Positions 41,879 to 51,421 of a stretch of 64,000 nucleotides of DNA are shown piece after piece. Every line of letters starts with the position of its first letter. Within the stretch, counting starts at the first letter, position 1. A model generated the notes under the pieces. That model was not told where the DNA came from and made no database searches. It worked only from the letters and a program-made list of their open reading frames with translations. Where the stretch lies: NCBI RefSeq assembly GCF_001458595.1, contig NZ_LN890328.1, forward strand, positions 1,063,737-1,127,736, given 5' to 3'. Origin of the DNA: Clostridium neonatale. Its GTDB lineage: Bacteria > Bacillota > Clostridia > Clostridiales > Clostridiaceae. The position numbers and the translations under genes were made by a program.

Positions 41879-42021
41879 AAAGCTCATCCTTTCATCTACT
41901 CAACAATATGAATAGTCCTAATTTAAATATTATATCTATGAAATTATATAAAATACGTATTTAATAATTATTTTTCCAATTATAATACAACCTACCAGTG
42001 GAAAATGTTGCACTTTAAATA

Positions 42022-42064
42022 AAAAAATATTCAATACTAATTTTTTAGTATTGAATATTTTTAT
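42022..42064 (-). terminator. Terminator after the GH31 gene
   Basis: Perfect 16-bp arms AAATATTCAATACTAA (42025-42040) and 42045-42060, loop TTTT, with A- and T-runs outside. Confidence 0.9.
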
Positions 42065-42094
42065 TACTTAATTAGCTTTAAAAATACTACAATA

Positions 42095-44440
42095 TTATAA
42101 ATTAATAGTTATAATATTATTATCACTAATTTTTTCATTTTGTCCATTAATTATTACTTTTTTATTATTTAAATTGTGGATTCTAAATTCCATTTCTCTT
42201 AATTTATCATTATATCCTTTTTCTAATGTTTTAACTTTTATTTCAACATTATCATCTACAGATACTTTAATCTTGTAAGCATTATATTCTCCTATTTGAT
42301 ATTTAAATGATTCCCCATCATCTAAATAATGATAATATCTGCTCTTACTTTCTTTGTTTCCTAAGAATACTTCAAATATCATTTTCTCAGAAACTTTTTC
42401 ACCAATATAATTTTGTTCTTCTGAAGTTGCAATAACAGATCCTGCTTTAATATATATAGGGCAAATATCTATTGGTGTTTCTTTTATTATATATGAGCCT
42501 CCTTTAAATTCTTCTTTAGTCCAATAATCTATCCAGTTATTACCAGAAGGTAAATATACCATTCGAGCTTTCTTGCCTTGTTCAACTACTGGTGCAACTA
42601 ATATGTTATCACCACACATAAATTCATCATTTATTTCATATGTGTTTTTATCATTTTGATAATTAAATAATAATGGTCTGATAACTGGAGCACCGTTTTT
42701 ACTCATGTTCCACATTAAGTCATATAAATACGGAATTAATTTATAACGAAGCTTAATATATTTTTTATTTATTTCTTCAGTTAACTCATCAAATGCCCAT
42801 GGTTCTTGGTCTCTTGTTCCCATTGCGGAATGATTTCTAAAAAGTGGTGTAAATGCACCTACTTGTACCCATCTTTGAAGAAGTTCAGCTGATGCATCAT
42901 GTCCAAATCCTCCTACATCAGTTCCACAAAAGCCAAAGCCTGAAAGCCCTAAATTCATAAGCATTGGAATAGACATTCTTAAATGCTCCCATGTACTTAC
43001 ATTATCCCCAGTCCATACTGTAGAATATTTTTGAGTACCAGAATAGCATGCTCTAGTAACTATAAAAGGTCTCTTTCCGGTCTCACATTTTATTCCTTCA
43101 TAAGTTGCTTTATCCATAAAATGAGCATAAACATTGTGAGCTTCTTTATGCATTACAGGTATACCATCATTATCAAACATAACATCGTCTGGAAGAGGTC
43201 CATTAAAACTTGCTGGTTCATTCATATCATTCCAAATTCCACTAACGCCATTATCCATCATTATTTTTTGATTTTTAGCCCACCATTTTCTAACATTTGA
43301 ATTTAAGAAATCTGGAAATACAGATGTGCCAGGCCATACTTCATTTCTATAAGTTATTCCTTCATTATCTTTTGCAAAATAACCATTTTCAAGCCCATCT
43401 TTGTATATATTGTATTCTGTGTCTACTTTTACACCTGGGTCGATTATAGTTACTACTTTAAATCCCATATCTCTTAATCTTTTAAGAAGACCACTTGGAT
43501 CTTTAAATTTATTTTTATCCCATGTAAATACTCTATAGCCATCCATGTAATCTATATCTAAATATAAAGTATCGCATGGGATGCCTCTCTCTCTAAAATT
43601 ATCAGCTATTTCCATAAGTCTTTCCTCATTTTCATATGACCATCTGCATTGCTGATATCCAAGAGTCCAAAGTTGAGGAAGTGGAACTGTTCCCGTAAGT
43701 TTAGTATATCCTTCAACTACTTTTTTAACTTCTGGTCCATAAATAAAGTAGTAATCTAAATTTCCATCATCAGCTGCAAAATAATAGTACTCCTTATTAT
43801 CATGTCCCATATCAAAATATGTTTTAAAATGGTTATCAAAAAAAATACCAAAGGCAGTTGTATCTTTTATTGAAATTAAAAATGGTATAGACTTATAAAG
43901 TCTATCAAAAGTCTCACCATGTGGACTTGGATTATCTGTATTCCAATTTACATAGTGGTATGATTTTTTATTTAAATGACCTGTCTTTTCACCAAGACCA
44001 TAGAAATACATATTATCTTCCATTTTTTTTGATACATAAACTTTATATTCATTTTCACTATTTATATTATGTCCTTCTGCTTCAGCTAAAGAAAAATCTC
44101 CACTACGTCTTTTAAATGGCTTATACTCCCCCTTATAATCAGCACATAATATGTTTCCTTCTATATCATAGATATTTACAAGAAAGTTATCAAAAATATC
44201 TATTATTAGCTTTTCTGTCTTTATTTTAAGAAAATCGTTTGATTTTTCTACTTCAAATTTTATAGTATACTTTTTTAAATTTTCAACGGATTTTGAATTT
44301 CTTTCGTTTCTAAAAAATGGTACGAAAAAATTAATTATATCGGATTTTATTATTTTTATTGAAACATCTTGTTTTTCAAATTTTATCTTGACATCGTTAT
44401 CATTAATAGCATAGTCTATTAGTTTTCCATATTTATTCAC
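42095..44440 (-). CDS. Glycoside hydrolase family 31 alpha-glucosidase
   Basis: The 781-residue protein is a full-length GH31 enzyme, with an N-terminal beta-sandwich (residues 1-240), a (beta/alpha)8 barrel and C-terminal beta domains. GIWNDMNEPASF carries the nucleophile Asp405. YLDIDYMDGYRVFTWD and PMLMNLGLSGFGFCGTDVGGFG, with RWVQVGAFTPLFRNHS, are family signatures. There is no signal peptide, so it acts in the cytoplasm, probably on alpha-linked glucose oligosaccharides such as maltose or isomaltose. The start is GTG after AAGGAG. It is a single-gene unit between an ECF module and a two-component system, with no transporter next to it. Confidence 0.93.
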   Translation of the reverse strand: MNKYGKLIDYAINDNDVKIKFEKQDVSIKIIKSDIINFFVPFFRNERNSKSVENLKKYTIKFEVEKSNDFLKIKTEKLIIDIFDNFLVNIYDIEGNILCADYKGEYKPFKRRSGDFSLAEAEGHNINSENEYKVYVSKKMEDNMYFYGLGEKTGHLNKKSYHYVNWNTDNPSPHGETFDRLYKSIPFLISIKDTTAFGIFFDNHFKTYFDMGHDNKEYYYFAADDGNLDYYFIYGPEVKKVVEGYTKLTGTVPLPQLWTLGYQQCRWSYENEERLMEIADNFRERGIPCDTLYLDIDYMDGYRVFTWDKNKFKDPSGLLKRLRDMGFKVVTIIDPGVKVDTEYNIYKDGLENGYFAKDNEGITYRNEVWPGTSVFPDFLNSNVRKWWAKNQKIMMDNGVSGIWNDMNEPASFNGPLPDDVMFDNDGIPVMHKEAHNVYAHFMDKATYEGIKCETGKRPFIVTRACYSGTQKYSTVWTGDNVSTWEHLRMSIPMLMNLGLSGFGFCGTDVGGFGHDASAELLQRWVQVGAFTPLFRNHSAMGTRDQEPWAFDELTEEINKKYIKLRYKLIPYLYDLMWNMSKNGAPVIRPLLFNYQNDKNTYEINDEFMCGDNILVAPVVEQGKKARMVYLPSGNNWIDYWTKEEFKGGSYIIKETPIDICPIYIKAGSVIATSEEQNYIGEKVSEKMIFEVFLGNKESKSRYYHYLDDGESFKYQIGEYNAYKIKVSVDDNVEIKVKTLEKGYNDKLREMEFRIHNLNNKKVIINGQNEKISDNNIITINL

Positions 44441-44636
44441 TAGTCAACACTCCTTCAAAACATAATCTTAATGTAATTTTTTTCTATGATTATATTATAA
44501 CTGTATTCTACTAATATTTCTAACAATATTAAGAGAAATAATTACACTATATTGACATTTTTATAAAATTCTTTAGCATTAAATAATGTTTAACGTAGCT
44601 AAAAAATATAAATCTCTGATTCAACAAGCTGTAACT

Positions 44637-44688
44637 AAAAAATTGTGCTGCACAATTAAGAATATCTCATTGTGTAGCACAATTTTTG
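44637..44688 (-). terminator. Terminator after the histidine kinase gene
   Basis: 19-bp arms AAAAATTGTGCTGCACAAT (44637-44655 region) and 44669-44687 with a single mismatch; T-runs on both strands. Confidence 0.9.
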
Positions 44689-44717
44689 CCTTTACAAAAT
44701 GTATTGATAGTATTAAA

Positions 44718-46094
44718 TCATACTAACTTTTTATTCAAGCGTATTTTAAAGACTGTTCCTTCATTTTCATTACTTTTTACATCAATACTTGCAGAATGTA
44801 AGTTTAGTATAGTTTTTACTATACTAAGTCCTAATCCATTACCTTTAGTTTTATTTCTACTCTTATCTCCTCTATACATTCTTTCAAAAATGAAAGGCAT
44901 ATCTTCTTCTTTTATACCAATCCCATTATCCATTATTTTTATTATTACATGATCCGCATCACTTTTTATAAGAATATATATTTTTCCATTTTCATTTGTA
45001 AACTTAATACTGTTTGATATAATATTTATAAACACTTGCTTTAATTTATCAAAATCACCCAAGACATCAAAATCACTACCCTCTTTATTCAAAATAACTT
45101 CAATCTTTTTTTCATGTGCATGTAGTAAAAAATCACTTATTACTATTGAAATGAGCTCATGAATATTTATATTTGATATATTTAATACGGTATCTTCACT
45201 TTCAATAGCCTTTAATGAATTTAAATTATTTAATAATCTGCCAAAACGTATTACCTCATCGTTCAAATTGACTAGTTTTTCGTTAGTTATAGGAATTATG
45301 CCATCTATCATTGCTTCTAAATTGTTTTGAAGAATATTTAAAGGGGTTCGTATTTCATGAGAAATATCAGAAATAAGCTGTTTCCTAAGAGAATCTTGAT
45401 TTTTAAGAGTGTTTCCTAAAGAATTTATACTAACAACCAAATTTTCAATTTCTTCTATATCACTTTCTATATTCAATTTTGAATCATAATTCCCTTTTGA
45501 TAAATTTACTGAAGTATTAGAAACGGCTTTAATTGGGCGTGAAAATTGCTTTGATAGAATAAGGCTTATTATTATAACTATAACAATTGTAATTGTGCCG
45601 CTAAATAATATACTTTTATTTACTTGAAACTTAAAATTCATGTCTTCTGCTGAAAGTAGAAGTGGTGAATAGTCTCCTATGATAACATATCCAACTGTTT
45701 TTTCATTTATATTTATGTTAAATGTTTCAGTATTATATATTCCTTCTCTTTTTTCAGCCTTTATATTTTGTATATGTTCTTTATGTTTTATATCATTTGG
45801 ATCCATCTCCCATACCACTTTGCCATTTTCATCTAAAAGACTCAAACAATAATCACTCATATACGCTTCATGCATCATTTCTTCACCAGAGTGTGAATCC
45901 CATTTTCCATCTCTTCTGTATATTTGCTGAAAATATCCTACTATTCTTGAATTCCTTTTATCTTTTACATTTTCTAAATATGAATCAAATGTTTTTGTTA
46001 TAGTTAAATTAACAAGTATTGCAGTAAATGAAACAGCTATTACAGAGCAAAATATAATAATAATACTTATGTGTTTCTTTATACTATGCTTCAT
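44718..46094 (-). CDS. Sensor histidine kinase
   Basis: The protein has two membrane helices (near residues 8-28 and 155-180) around an extracellular sensor region of about 120 residues. A HAMP linker (LILSKQFSRPIKAVSN) follows, then the phospho-acceptor motif SDISHEIRTPLNILQNNLEAM and a catalytic ATPase domain with N box (NIISNSIKF), G1 (DNGIGI), F (FERMYRGD) and G2 (GNGLGLSI) motifs. I start at ATG 46094, with GGTGA 6 nt upstream; a GTG 12 bp earlier is within that site. It overlaps the response regulator gene by 11 bp and is translated with it. The signal is unknown. Confidence 0.92.
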   Translation of the reverse strand: MKHSIKKHISIIIIFCSVIAVSFTAILVNLTITKTFDSYLENVKDKRNSRIVGYFQQIYRRDGKWDSHSGEEMMHEAYMSDYCLSLLDENGKVVWEMDPNDIKHKEHIQNIKAEKREGIYNTETFNININEKTVGYVIIGDYSPLLLSAEDMNFKFQVNKSILFSGTITIVIVIIISLILSKQFSRPIKAVSNTSVNLSKGNYDSKLNIESDIEEIENLVVSINSLGNTLKNQDSLRKQLISDISHEIRTPLNILQNNLEAMIDGIIPITNEKLVNLNDEVIRFGRLLNNLNSLKAIESEDTVLNISNINIHELISIVISDFLLHAHEKKIEVILNKEGSDFDVLGDFDKLKQVFINIISNSIKFTNENGKIYILIKSDADHVIIKIMDNGIGIKEEDMPFIFERMYRGDKSRNKTKGNGLGLSIVKTILNLHSASIDVKSNENEGTVFKIRLNKKLV

Positions 46095-46776
46095 TTTTTT
46101 CACCAAATTTGTATCCTATTTTAGTAACTGTAAGTATGTATTCAGGATTTTTACTATCTATTTCAATTTTCTTACGCAAATTTTTTATATGAACATCAAT
46201 GATCCTATCTGAACCATCAAAATCTATTCCTAGAACTCTTTCTATAATATTTTCTCTTGTAAATACTTTACCTTTATTAGAGGCTAAAAGATACAATATA
46301 TCAAATTCATTAGGAGTTAAATTTATTTCCTTATTATTTAAACAAAAGGTTCTCTTATCATTATTAATTATCATATAACCATTATTGATGGATATAAAAT
46401 CTTCTTTTTTAGTGCCTCTTAATCTTCTAAATAATGCATTAACACGTGCTGTAAGCTCTCTTGGGCTTAGTGGCTTTGTTAAATATTCATCAGCTCCAAT
46501 GCTTAATCCATTGATTTTATCATTTAAAGTTACTTTTGCTGTTAACATAAAAATATATACATCAGATATTTTTCTAAGTATTCTGCATACTTCTTCACCT
46601 TCAATATCTGGAAGCATTAAATCTAATATAACAAGCTTAATATTGTTTTTTCTAAATAATTCAATGCCATCAAGTCCATTTTGACTGCAGAATACCTTAT
46701 ATCCTTCTTTTTCAAGATATGCCTTAAGTATTTCACTTACACTACATTCATCTTCAATAATCAAAATATTATTCAT
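46084..46776 (-). CDS. OmpR/PhoB-type response regulator
   Basis: The 230-residue protein has a receiver domain (residues 1-118) with acidic pocket IEDE, the phospho-accepting Asp in LVILDLMLPDIEG near residue 53, and the conserved Lys in YLTKPLSPRE. A winged-helix effector domain follows (residues 130-228), ending ...IIDVHIKNLRKKIEIDSKNPEYILTVTKIGYKF, the PhoB-type recognition helix and wing. It precedes and overlaps the histidine kinase gene. Targets are not known. Neighbouring candidates are GH31 on one side and the RpiR/GH1 pair on the other. Confidence 0.93.
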   Translation of the reverse strand: MNNILIIEDECSVSEILKAYLEKEGYKVFCSQNGLDGIELFRKNNIKLVILDLMLPDIEGEEVCRILRKISDVYIFMLTAKVTLNDKINGLSIGADEYLTKPLSPRELTARVNALFRRLRGTKKEDFISINNGYMIINNDKRTFCLNNKEINLTPNEFDILYLLASNKGKVFTRENIIERVLGIDFDGSDRIIDVHIKNLRKKIEIDSKNPEYILTVTKIGYKFGEKNEA

Positions 46777-46869
46777 AATTTCACCTCACCTAATTTACTA
46801 TATTATACTAGTTTATTATATAATTATGAATTTTATATGTAGATTTGATAAATAAATACATAATCTATG

Positions 46870-47745
46870 TTAATCATCATTAACAGGGCTATGTGGATGC
46901 CTTTGATCATACTTATTATCCATTGATATCTTATATTCAACGTTTTTATCATAATCTTTTTGAAATATGCATGAAAAAATCACATCCAATATATATTGCA
47001 TAGATGTTTTAGATGCAAAAGGTGCAATTTTTCTAAATATTTTTTCACGTGAACCAATATTAATTATATAGTCTGCATACTTTATAAGTTCGTTTTCACC
47101 TATTGATGTAATTAATATTATTTTTGATTCTTTCTCTTTTAAAAGTTTTGCTATATTTACTATTTCTAGAGTTTCTCCTGAATATGAAAGTATTATTGAA
47201 ATATGATTTTTTGAAGCATTATAAGCCTGAAATGACTGTTCTCCTGGAAGTGTTTTTACTCGTATGTTTCTTCCTATACGCATCATTTTATGTTCAAAAT
47301 CTAAAGCTGCAAGTATTGAATTTCCAAGCCCATAAACATCAATGTCTTTAGATTTATATAATAAATCAACTATTTTATTAAGATTATCATAATCTATTAG
47401 GTAAAGTGTATCTTCAATTGCTTCTCTATTTAATAATGCTATCTTATGGGCTATTTCTTCTTTTCTATCATTTTTATTAAATGGGAAGTTTACATCAATA
47501 CGATTACTTTTATTTAAATCAGCTTGGAGTTCTGCTGAATATTTAATTTTAAAATCACTATATCCTTTAAGTCCAAGCTTTTGGCAAAGCCTAACTATAG
47601 TTGCTGGAGATGTATATGTGTTATTTGCAAGATCTCTAGCTGACATTTGAAGTACCTTATCTCCTTTATTTAAAATATATTCTGATAATTTCTTTTCTGA
47701 ATCTGAAAAATCCATTTGAAATTCTAATTTTGTCATTATACTCAT
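46870..47745 (-). CDS. MurR/RpiR family transcriptional regulator
   Basis: The 291-residue protein has an N-terminal RpiR-type helix-turn-helix (SEKKLSEYILNKGDKVLQMSARDLANNTYTSPATIVRLCQKLGLKGYSDFK, residues 14-65) and a C-terminal SIS sugar-phosphate-binding domain (DIDVYGLGNSILAALDFEHKMMRIG; ILSYSGETLEIVNIAKLLKEK). SIS domains of this group bind phosphosugars. The gene is divergent from a 6-phospho-beta-glucosidase gene 256 bp away, so it probably controls that gene in response to a phosphorylated beta-glucoside or its product. AGAGGTGA precedes the ATG. Confidence 0.92.
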   Translation of the reverse strand: MSIMTKLEFQMDFSDSEKKLSEYILNKGDKVLQMSARDLANNTYTSPATIVRLCQKLGLKGYSDFKIKYSAELQADLNKSNRIDVNFPFNKNDRKEEIAHKIALLNREAIEDTLYLIDYDNLNKIVDLLYKSKDIDVYGLGNSILAALDFEHKMMRIGRNIRVKTLPGEQSFQAYNASKNHISIILSYSGETLEIVNIAKLLKEKESKIILITSIGENELIKYADYIINIGSREKIFRKIAPFASKTSMQYILDVIFSCIFQKDYDKNVEYKISMDNKYDQRHPHSPVNDD

Positions 47746-48001
47746 TTAATTTCACCTCTTAACTATATCTGCATAGAAAAATAGTATTTAAATTACTATA
47801 AATGCGTTTTTATTTCCTATAACATATTTTGGATTTAATTATATCACGAAATTTTTTTTCATAATATAGTGAAAATATAATATTTTTATGAAACATAATT
47901 ATAGGAATATCTAATAGTATTTACATAAAACTTTCTATAAAATACAATGAACCCATAGAAACTAATCAAAGTATTTATACCATTAGAGGAGGATATATAT
48001 T

Positions 48002-49381
48002 ATGAAAAAGACTTTAGATAGTAATTTTTATTGGGGTGGATCTGTTTCATCATTCCAAACTGAAGGTGCATGGGATGAAGGAGGAAAAGGCTTATCAATT
48101 TATGATGTAAGACCTACTAATCCTGAATTCTCTGATTGGAAGGTAGCAATTGATGCATACCATCGTTATGATGAAGATATAGTTTTAATGAAAGAAATGG
48201 GCTTTAATTTTTATCGTTTTTCAATTTGCTGGTCAAGAATAATACCAAATGGAGATGATGAAATAAATGAAGAAGGTGTTAAATTCTATAACGATTTAAT
48301 AGATAAATTAATAGCAGCTGGTATTGAGCCAATGATTACATTGGTTCACTTTGACATGCCTTATAAATTAGTAAAAGAATATAATGGCTTTGCATCAAGA
48401 AAAGTTGTTGATTTATTTGAAAGATATGCTAGAGTTTGTATGGAGAGATTCGGAGACAGAGTTAAGCATTGGATGACATTTAATGAACAAAACTTACATG
48501 CTACTATGCTTAGAGTATCTAATGCAGAAGAAATTCCAGAGGGAGTATCTGAAGCTAAACACTTATACCAAGTAAACCATAATGTATTTATAGCACATTG
48601 CAAAGCTACTAAGGCTCTTAGAGAATTAGTTCCAGATGCTAAAATGTGTGGTATGACTACTGTCTCAAATTTCTATCCAGAAAAATGCACTCCTCAAAAT
48701 AACTTATTTGCAAAACAAGCCTATAATTACATCAATGCATTTCATTCAGATGTGTTTGTAAACGGAGAGTATCCTTCTTACATGGTATCTTACTTAGAAA
48801 ATAGAGGCTGGATGCCAAAATTTGAAGAAGGTGATGCTGAATTATTAAAATATACAGTAGATTATTTAGCATTTTCTTATTATAGATCAAATACATTAAC
48901 TGAAGGTTCTTTTGATAATGAAAGACCATATGGAGAAATAATTAATGAACATGTTATTAAAAATCCTTATTTAGATGCTACTGAGTGGGGATGGGAAAAA
49001 GATGCTATTGGATTTAGATGGACTCTAAATGAAATGTATCAAAGACATCATATGCCTTTATTTGTTCTTGAAAATGGTATGGGGGCAAGAGAAGAATTAG
49101 ATGAAAATGATGAAATTCATGATGATTATAGAATTGAATATCATAGAAATCACATTCAAGAAATGAAAAATGCAATTCTTGAAGACGGTGTTGACTGTAT
49201 GGGATATATTACTTGGGGACCTATTGATATTCCAAGTTCAGGCTGCGAAATTGCTAAACGTTATGGATTTGTCTATGTAAATAGAACTGAAAAAGATTTA
49301 AAAGACTTAAGACGTGTACCTAAAAAATCATTTAAATGGATTAAAAAAGCATTTGAATCTAATGGTGAAGATTTAGTTTAA
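48002..49381 (+). CDS. 6-phospho-beta-glucosidase (GH1)
   Basis: The 459-residue GH1 enzyme has acid/base Glu162 in HWMTFNEQN and nucleophile Glu357 in FVLENGMG. The C-terminal SSGCEIAKRYGFVYVN provides the Ser, Lys and Tyr that hold the 6-phosphate of the substrate, which distinguishes phospho-beta-glucosidases from beta-glucosidases. It would split PTS-imported phosphorylated cellobiose, arbutin or similar sugars. Unusually for this role, no PTS gene is adjacent; the importer must be encoded elsewhere. AGAGGAGG gives a strong ribosome site, and a 15-bp-stem terminator follows. The divergent RpiR gene is its likely regulator. Confidence 0.93.
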   Translation: MKKTLDSNFYWGGSVSSFQTEGAWDEGGKGLSIYDVRPTNPEFSDWKVAIDAYHRYDEDIVLMKEMGFNFYRFSICWSRIIPNGDDEINEEGVKFYNDLIDKLIAAGIEPMITLVHFDMPYKLVKEYNGFASRKVVDLFERYARVCMERFGDRVKHWMTFNEQNLHATMLRVSNAEEIPEGVSEAKHLYQVNHNVFIAHCKATKALRELVPDAKMCGMTTVSNFYPEKCTPQNNLFAKQAYNYINAFHSDVFVNGEYPSYMVSYLENRGWMPKFEEGDAELLKYTVDYLAFSYYRSNTLTEGSFDNERPYGEIINEHVIKNPYLDATEWGWEKDAIGFRWTLNEMYQRHHMPLFVLENGMGAREELDENDEIHDDYRIEYHRNHIQEMKNAILEDGVDCMGYITWGPIDIPSSGCEIAKRYGFVYVNRTEKDLKDLRRVPKKSFKWIKKAFESNGEDLV

Positions 49382-49386
49382 TTATA

Positions 49387-49428
49387 AAAAGTAACAAGAT
49401 TTATTCTTTAATTAATCTTGTTACTTTT
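49387..49428 (+). terminator. Terminator after GH1 gene
   Basis: Perfect 15-bp arms AAAAGTAACAAGATT (49387-49401) and 49414-49428. Confidence 0.88.
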
Positions 49429-49458
49429 CCTATTCATTAATAAAATTTTTTAGGTATA

Positions 49459-50415
49459 CTACTTTTTATTTATTTCAATTGTAGGAAAGTTAATATCTTT
49501 ATATTTTTGAATTTTTTCTTTTACAACTTTTAAATTTTCATCTGTATAAAAACCACCTTGTGTTGTAGCAATTTCTTGAACATGATGATTTCTACCTTCT
49601 GGTGTTGTACGATCTCGTATCAATCCATTTTCAGCAATAACAAACTTCCACTTTCCTTCTTTTGTTTTTTCGAGTGTTCCTCCTGCTCCGCATACTTGAC
49701 ATTCTACTTCAAAACTTACTCCATCCCATTGAGGCTCTCCTAAAATTAAAGCATTAGAATGACAGTTTGGACACCACCCCATATCTTCATCTCCAAGCCA
49801 TTTTCTTTCAGATACAGGCGTGTTTAATGATTTCATTATATTTTCTCCAACTTTATGTGCTCTTTCAATTATTTCATTATGTAATAGACATTGTTTAGGA
49901 GCAGGAACTCTTGCTCCCATATACATATCAATTACCTTATAATCATTTAAAGAACAAGTTACTTGAAGTGCTTCCAGGGACATTGACTGCCATGCACGTG
50001 TAGAGCCTCCTACAGAAATAAGCCCTGCAACCTTATCTTTATGCACTATTTCCCCAAGTGCTTCTAAAAACGGTGTCTCATAGCATAAATTTCTATGCAT
50101 AAATCTTAAAAATGTAGCACTTGGCATTAAATAATATGTAGGAACAGAAACAATAATTGCATCAGTGCTAAGCATTACATCCATAATTGCTTTTTTATCA
50201 TCTTTATTTTCTAATGTACAAGGAACTTTCTTTCCTTCTACCATTCCCTGTGTACACGCAGTACAGCCTGTACAATCTAGAATATTATAATCTCTAAGAT
50301 TTATCATTTTTACATCAGCACCTTGATCCTTACATGCCAACAGCGCTTCTTTTAATAAAATTTCTGAATTAGAATCTTTTCTTCCGGCTGTTATACCTAA
50401 TACCTTAAAACTCAT
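49459..50415 (-). CDS. Flavodoxin/NADPH-dependent FMN reductase family protein with zinc-ribbon tail
   Basis: The 318-residue protein starts KVLGITAGRKDSNSEILLKEAL, the phosphate-binding loop of the flavodoxin-like NAD(P)H:FMN reductase fold. It continues with DCTGCTACTQGM, a Cys motif common in iron-sulfur flavoproteins, and VSVPTYYLMPSATFLRFMHR. The C-terminal portion adds a zinc-ribbon-like CPNCHSNAL ... CQVCGAGG (four Cys, residues about 220-255). It is probably a cytoplasmic flavoprotein oxidoreductase; the electron partner and substrate are not evident. It is 29 bp downstream of the chemoreceptor gene on the same strand and may form an operon with it. Confidence 0.85.
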   Translation of the reverse strand: MSFKVLGITAGRKDSNSEILLKEALLACKDQGADVKMINLRDYNILDCTGCTACTQGMVEGKKVPCTLENKDDKKAIMDVMLSTDAIIVSVPTYYLMPSATFLRFMHRNLCYETPFLEALGEIVHKDKVAGLISVGGSTRAWQSMSLEALQVTCSLNDYKVIDMYMGARVPAPKQCLLHNEIIERAHKVGENIMKSLNTPVSERKWLGDEDMGWCPNCHSNALILGEPQWDGVSFEVECQVCGAGGTLEKTKEGKWKFVIAENGLIRDRTTPEGRNHHVQEIATTQGGFYTDENLKVVKEKIQKYKDINFPTIEINKK

Positions 50416-50444
50416 AACACTTTTCCTCCTTATATTCGAAAAAT

Positions 50445-51278
50445 TTATTGATTTTCTGCTAAATCTTCTAGAATCTTTGATGTACTATTTAATTGTTCAA
50501 GGGATGCTGATATTTGCTGAAGTGCTGCAGATTGATTTTGTGATACTTCATTAGTTTTGCTTAGATTCTCATTTATACTTTCTATTGATACAGAAATATC
50601 TTTTATTATTGTGTCAATTTTGTCTATAGATTCCTTAGATGTATTTGATAATTTTCTTATTTCTTTAGCTACAACGGAGAAACCCTTTCCATACTCTCCT
50701 GCTCTTGCAGCTTCAATTGATGCATTTAATTCTAAAAGATTAGTTTGAGATGATATTCCTTGAATAATTCCAACAATTTGATTTGAATCCTTTGCCTTGC
50801 TATTGGCTTCCGTTGTTTGTTTAAATACATCTGCATTCATGCTTGCTAAATCTTGTACTCCAATTGTTACCTCATTTATTCCTTGAGATATCTGAGAAAT
50901 AGACTCAACCAAACTCTCTACTATTCCAGTCATTGTATTATGTTTAGCTAAACTGAATGATAAAATTATTATTCCAGCTATATAATCATTATTATCTCTT
51001 ATAGGGAATACGCAGCTCTTAAATGCCACTCCAAAAATATGTTCAGGAACTATTTCAACTTTTTCTTTACCAGTCTTTATGACTTCAAGTACTTGTGGCA
51101 ATGTAGTATTCTCACCTTCAGATATATGCAAATCTAAATCTTTTCCGGGTTTATAATAGAGACATTTTTCTCTATCCAAAAGGCCTATTGAAATATCGTT
51201 ATTAAATAAGATATTGATGTACGGAATCAACTTGTACACTACGTTTAAAGCTTCATTTTCAATTTTTTTAACTTCCAT
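50445..51278 (-). CDS. Soluble methyl-accepting chemotaxis protein
   Basis: The 277-residue protein has no membrane helix. Residues 1-110 form a small sensory region ([31 protein letters not shown], then [20 protein letters not shown], resembling a PAS/4TM-free cytoplasmic sensor). Residues about 125-275 are the signalling coiled coil with the highly conserved hairpin tip [32 protein letters not shown]. The hairpin arms are short, as in cytoplasmic receptors. It would signal to CheA from inside the cell. It precedes the flavodoxin-like gene by 29 bp, which hints that a redox or flavin-linked cue is sensed. The long palindromic region lies just upstream. Confidence 0.88.
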   Translation of the reverse strand: MEVKKIENEALNVVYKLIPYINILFNNDISIGLLDREKCLYYKPGKDLDLHISEGENTTLPQVLEVIKTGKEKVEIVPEHIFGVAFKSCVFPIRDNNDYIAGIIILSFSLAKHNTMTGIVESLVESISQISQGINEVTIGVQDLASMNADVFKQTTEANSKAKDSNQIVGIIQGISSQTNLLELNASIEAARAGEYGKGFSVVAKEIRKLSNTSKESIDKIDTIIKDISVSIESINENLSKTNEVSQNQSAALQQISASLEQLNSTSKILEDLAENQ

Positions 51279-51421
51279 AAAACCCCTCTTTTCATTACAT
51301 ATTACAAATTATATTTCATAAGTAAATTATATCATCTTTTTCTAAAAAAATACTATATTTTTGTCATATTAATGTTTATATTATATAAGCTTAACTAAAA
51401 ATAGAGTAACTTTAAAACATA

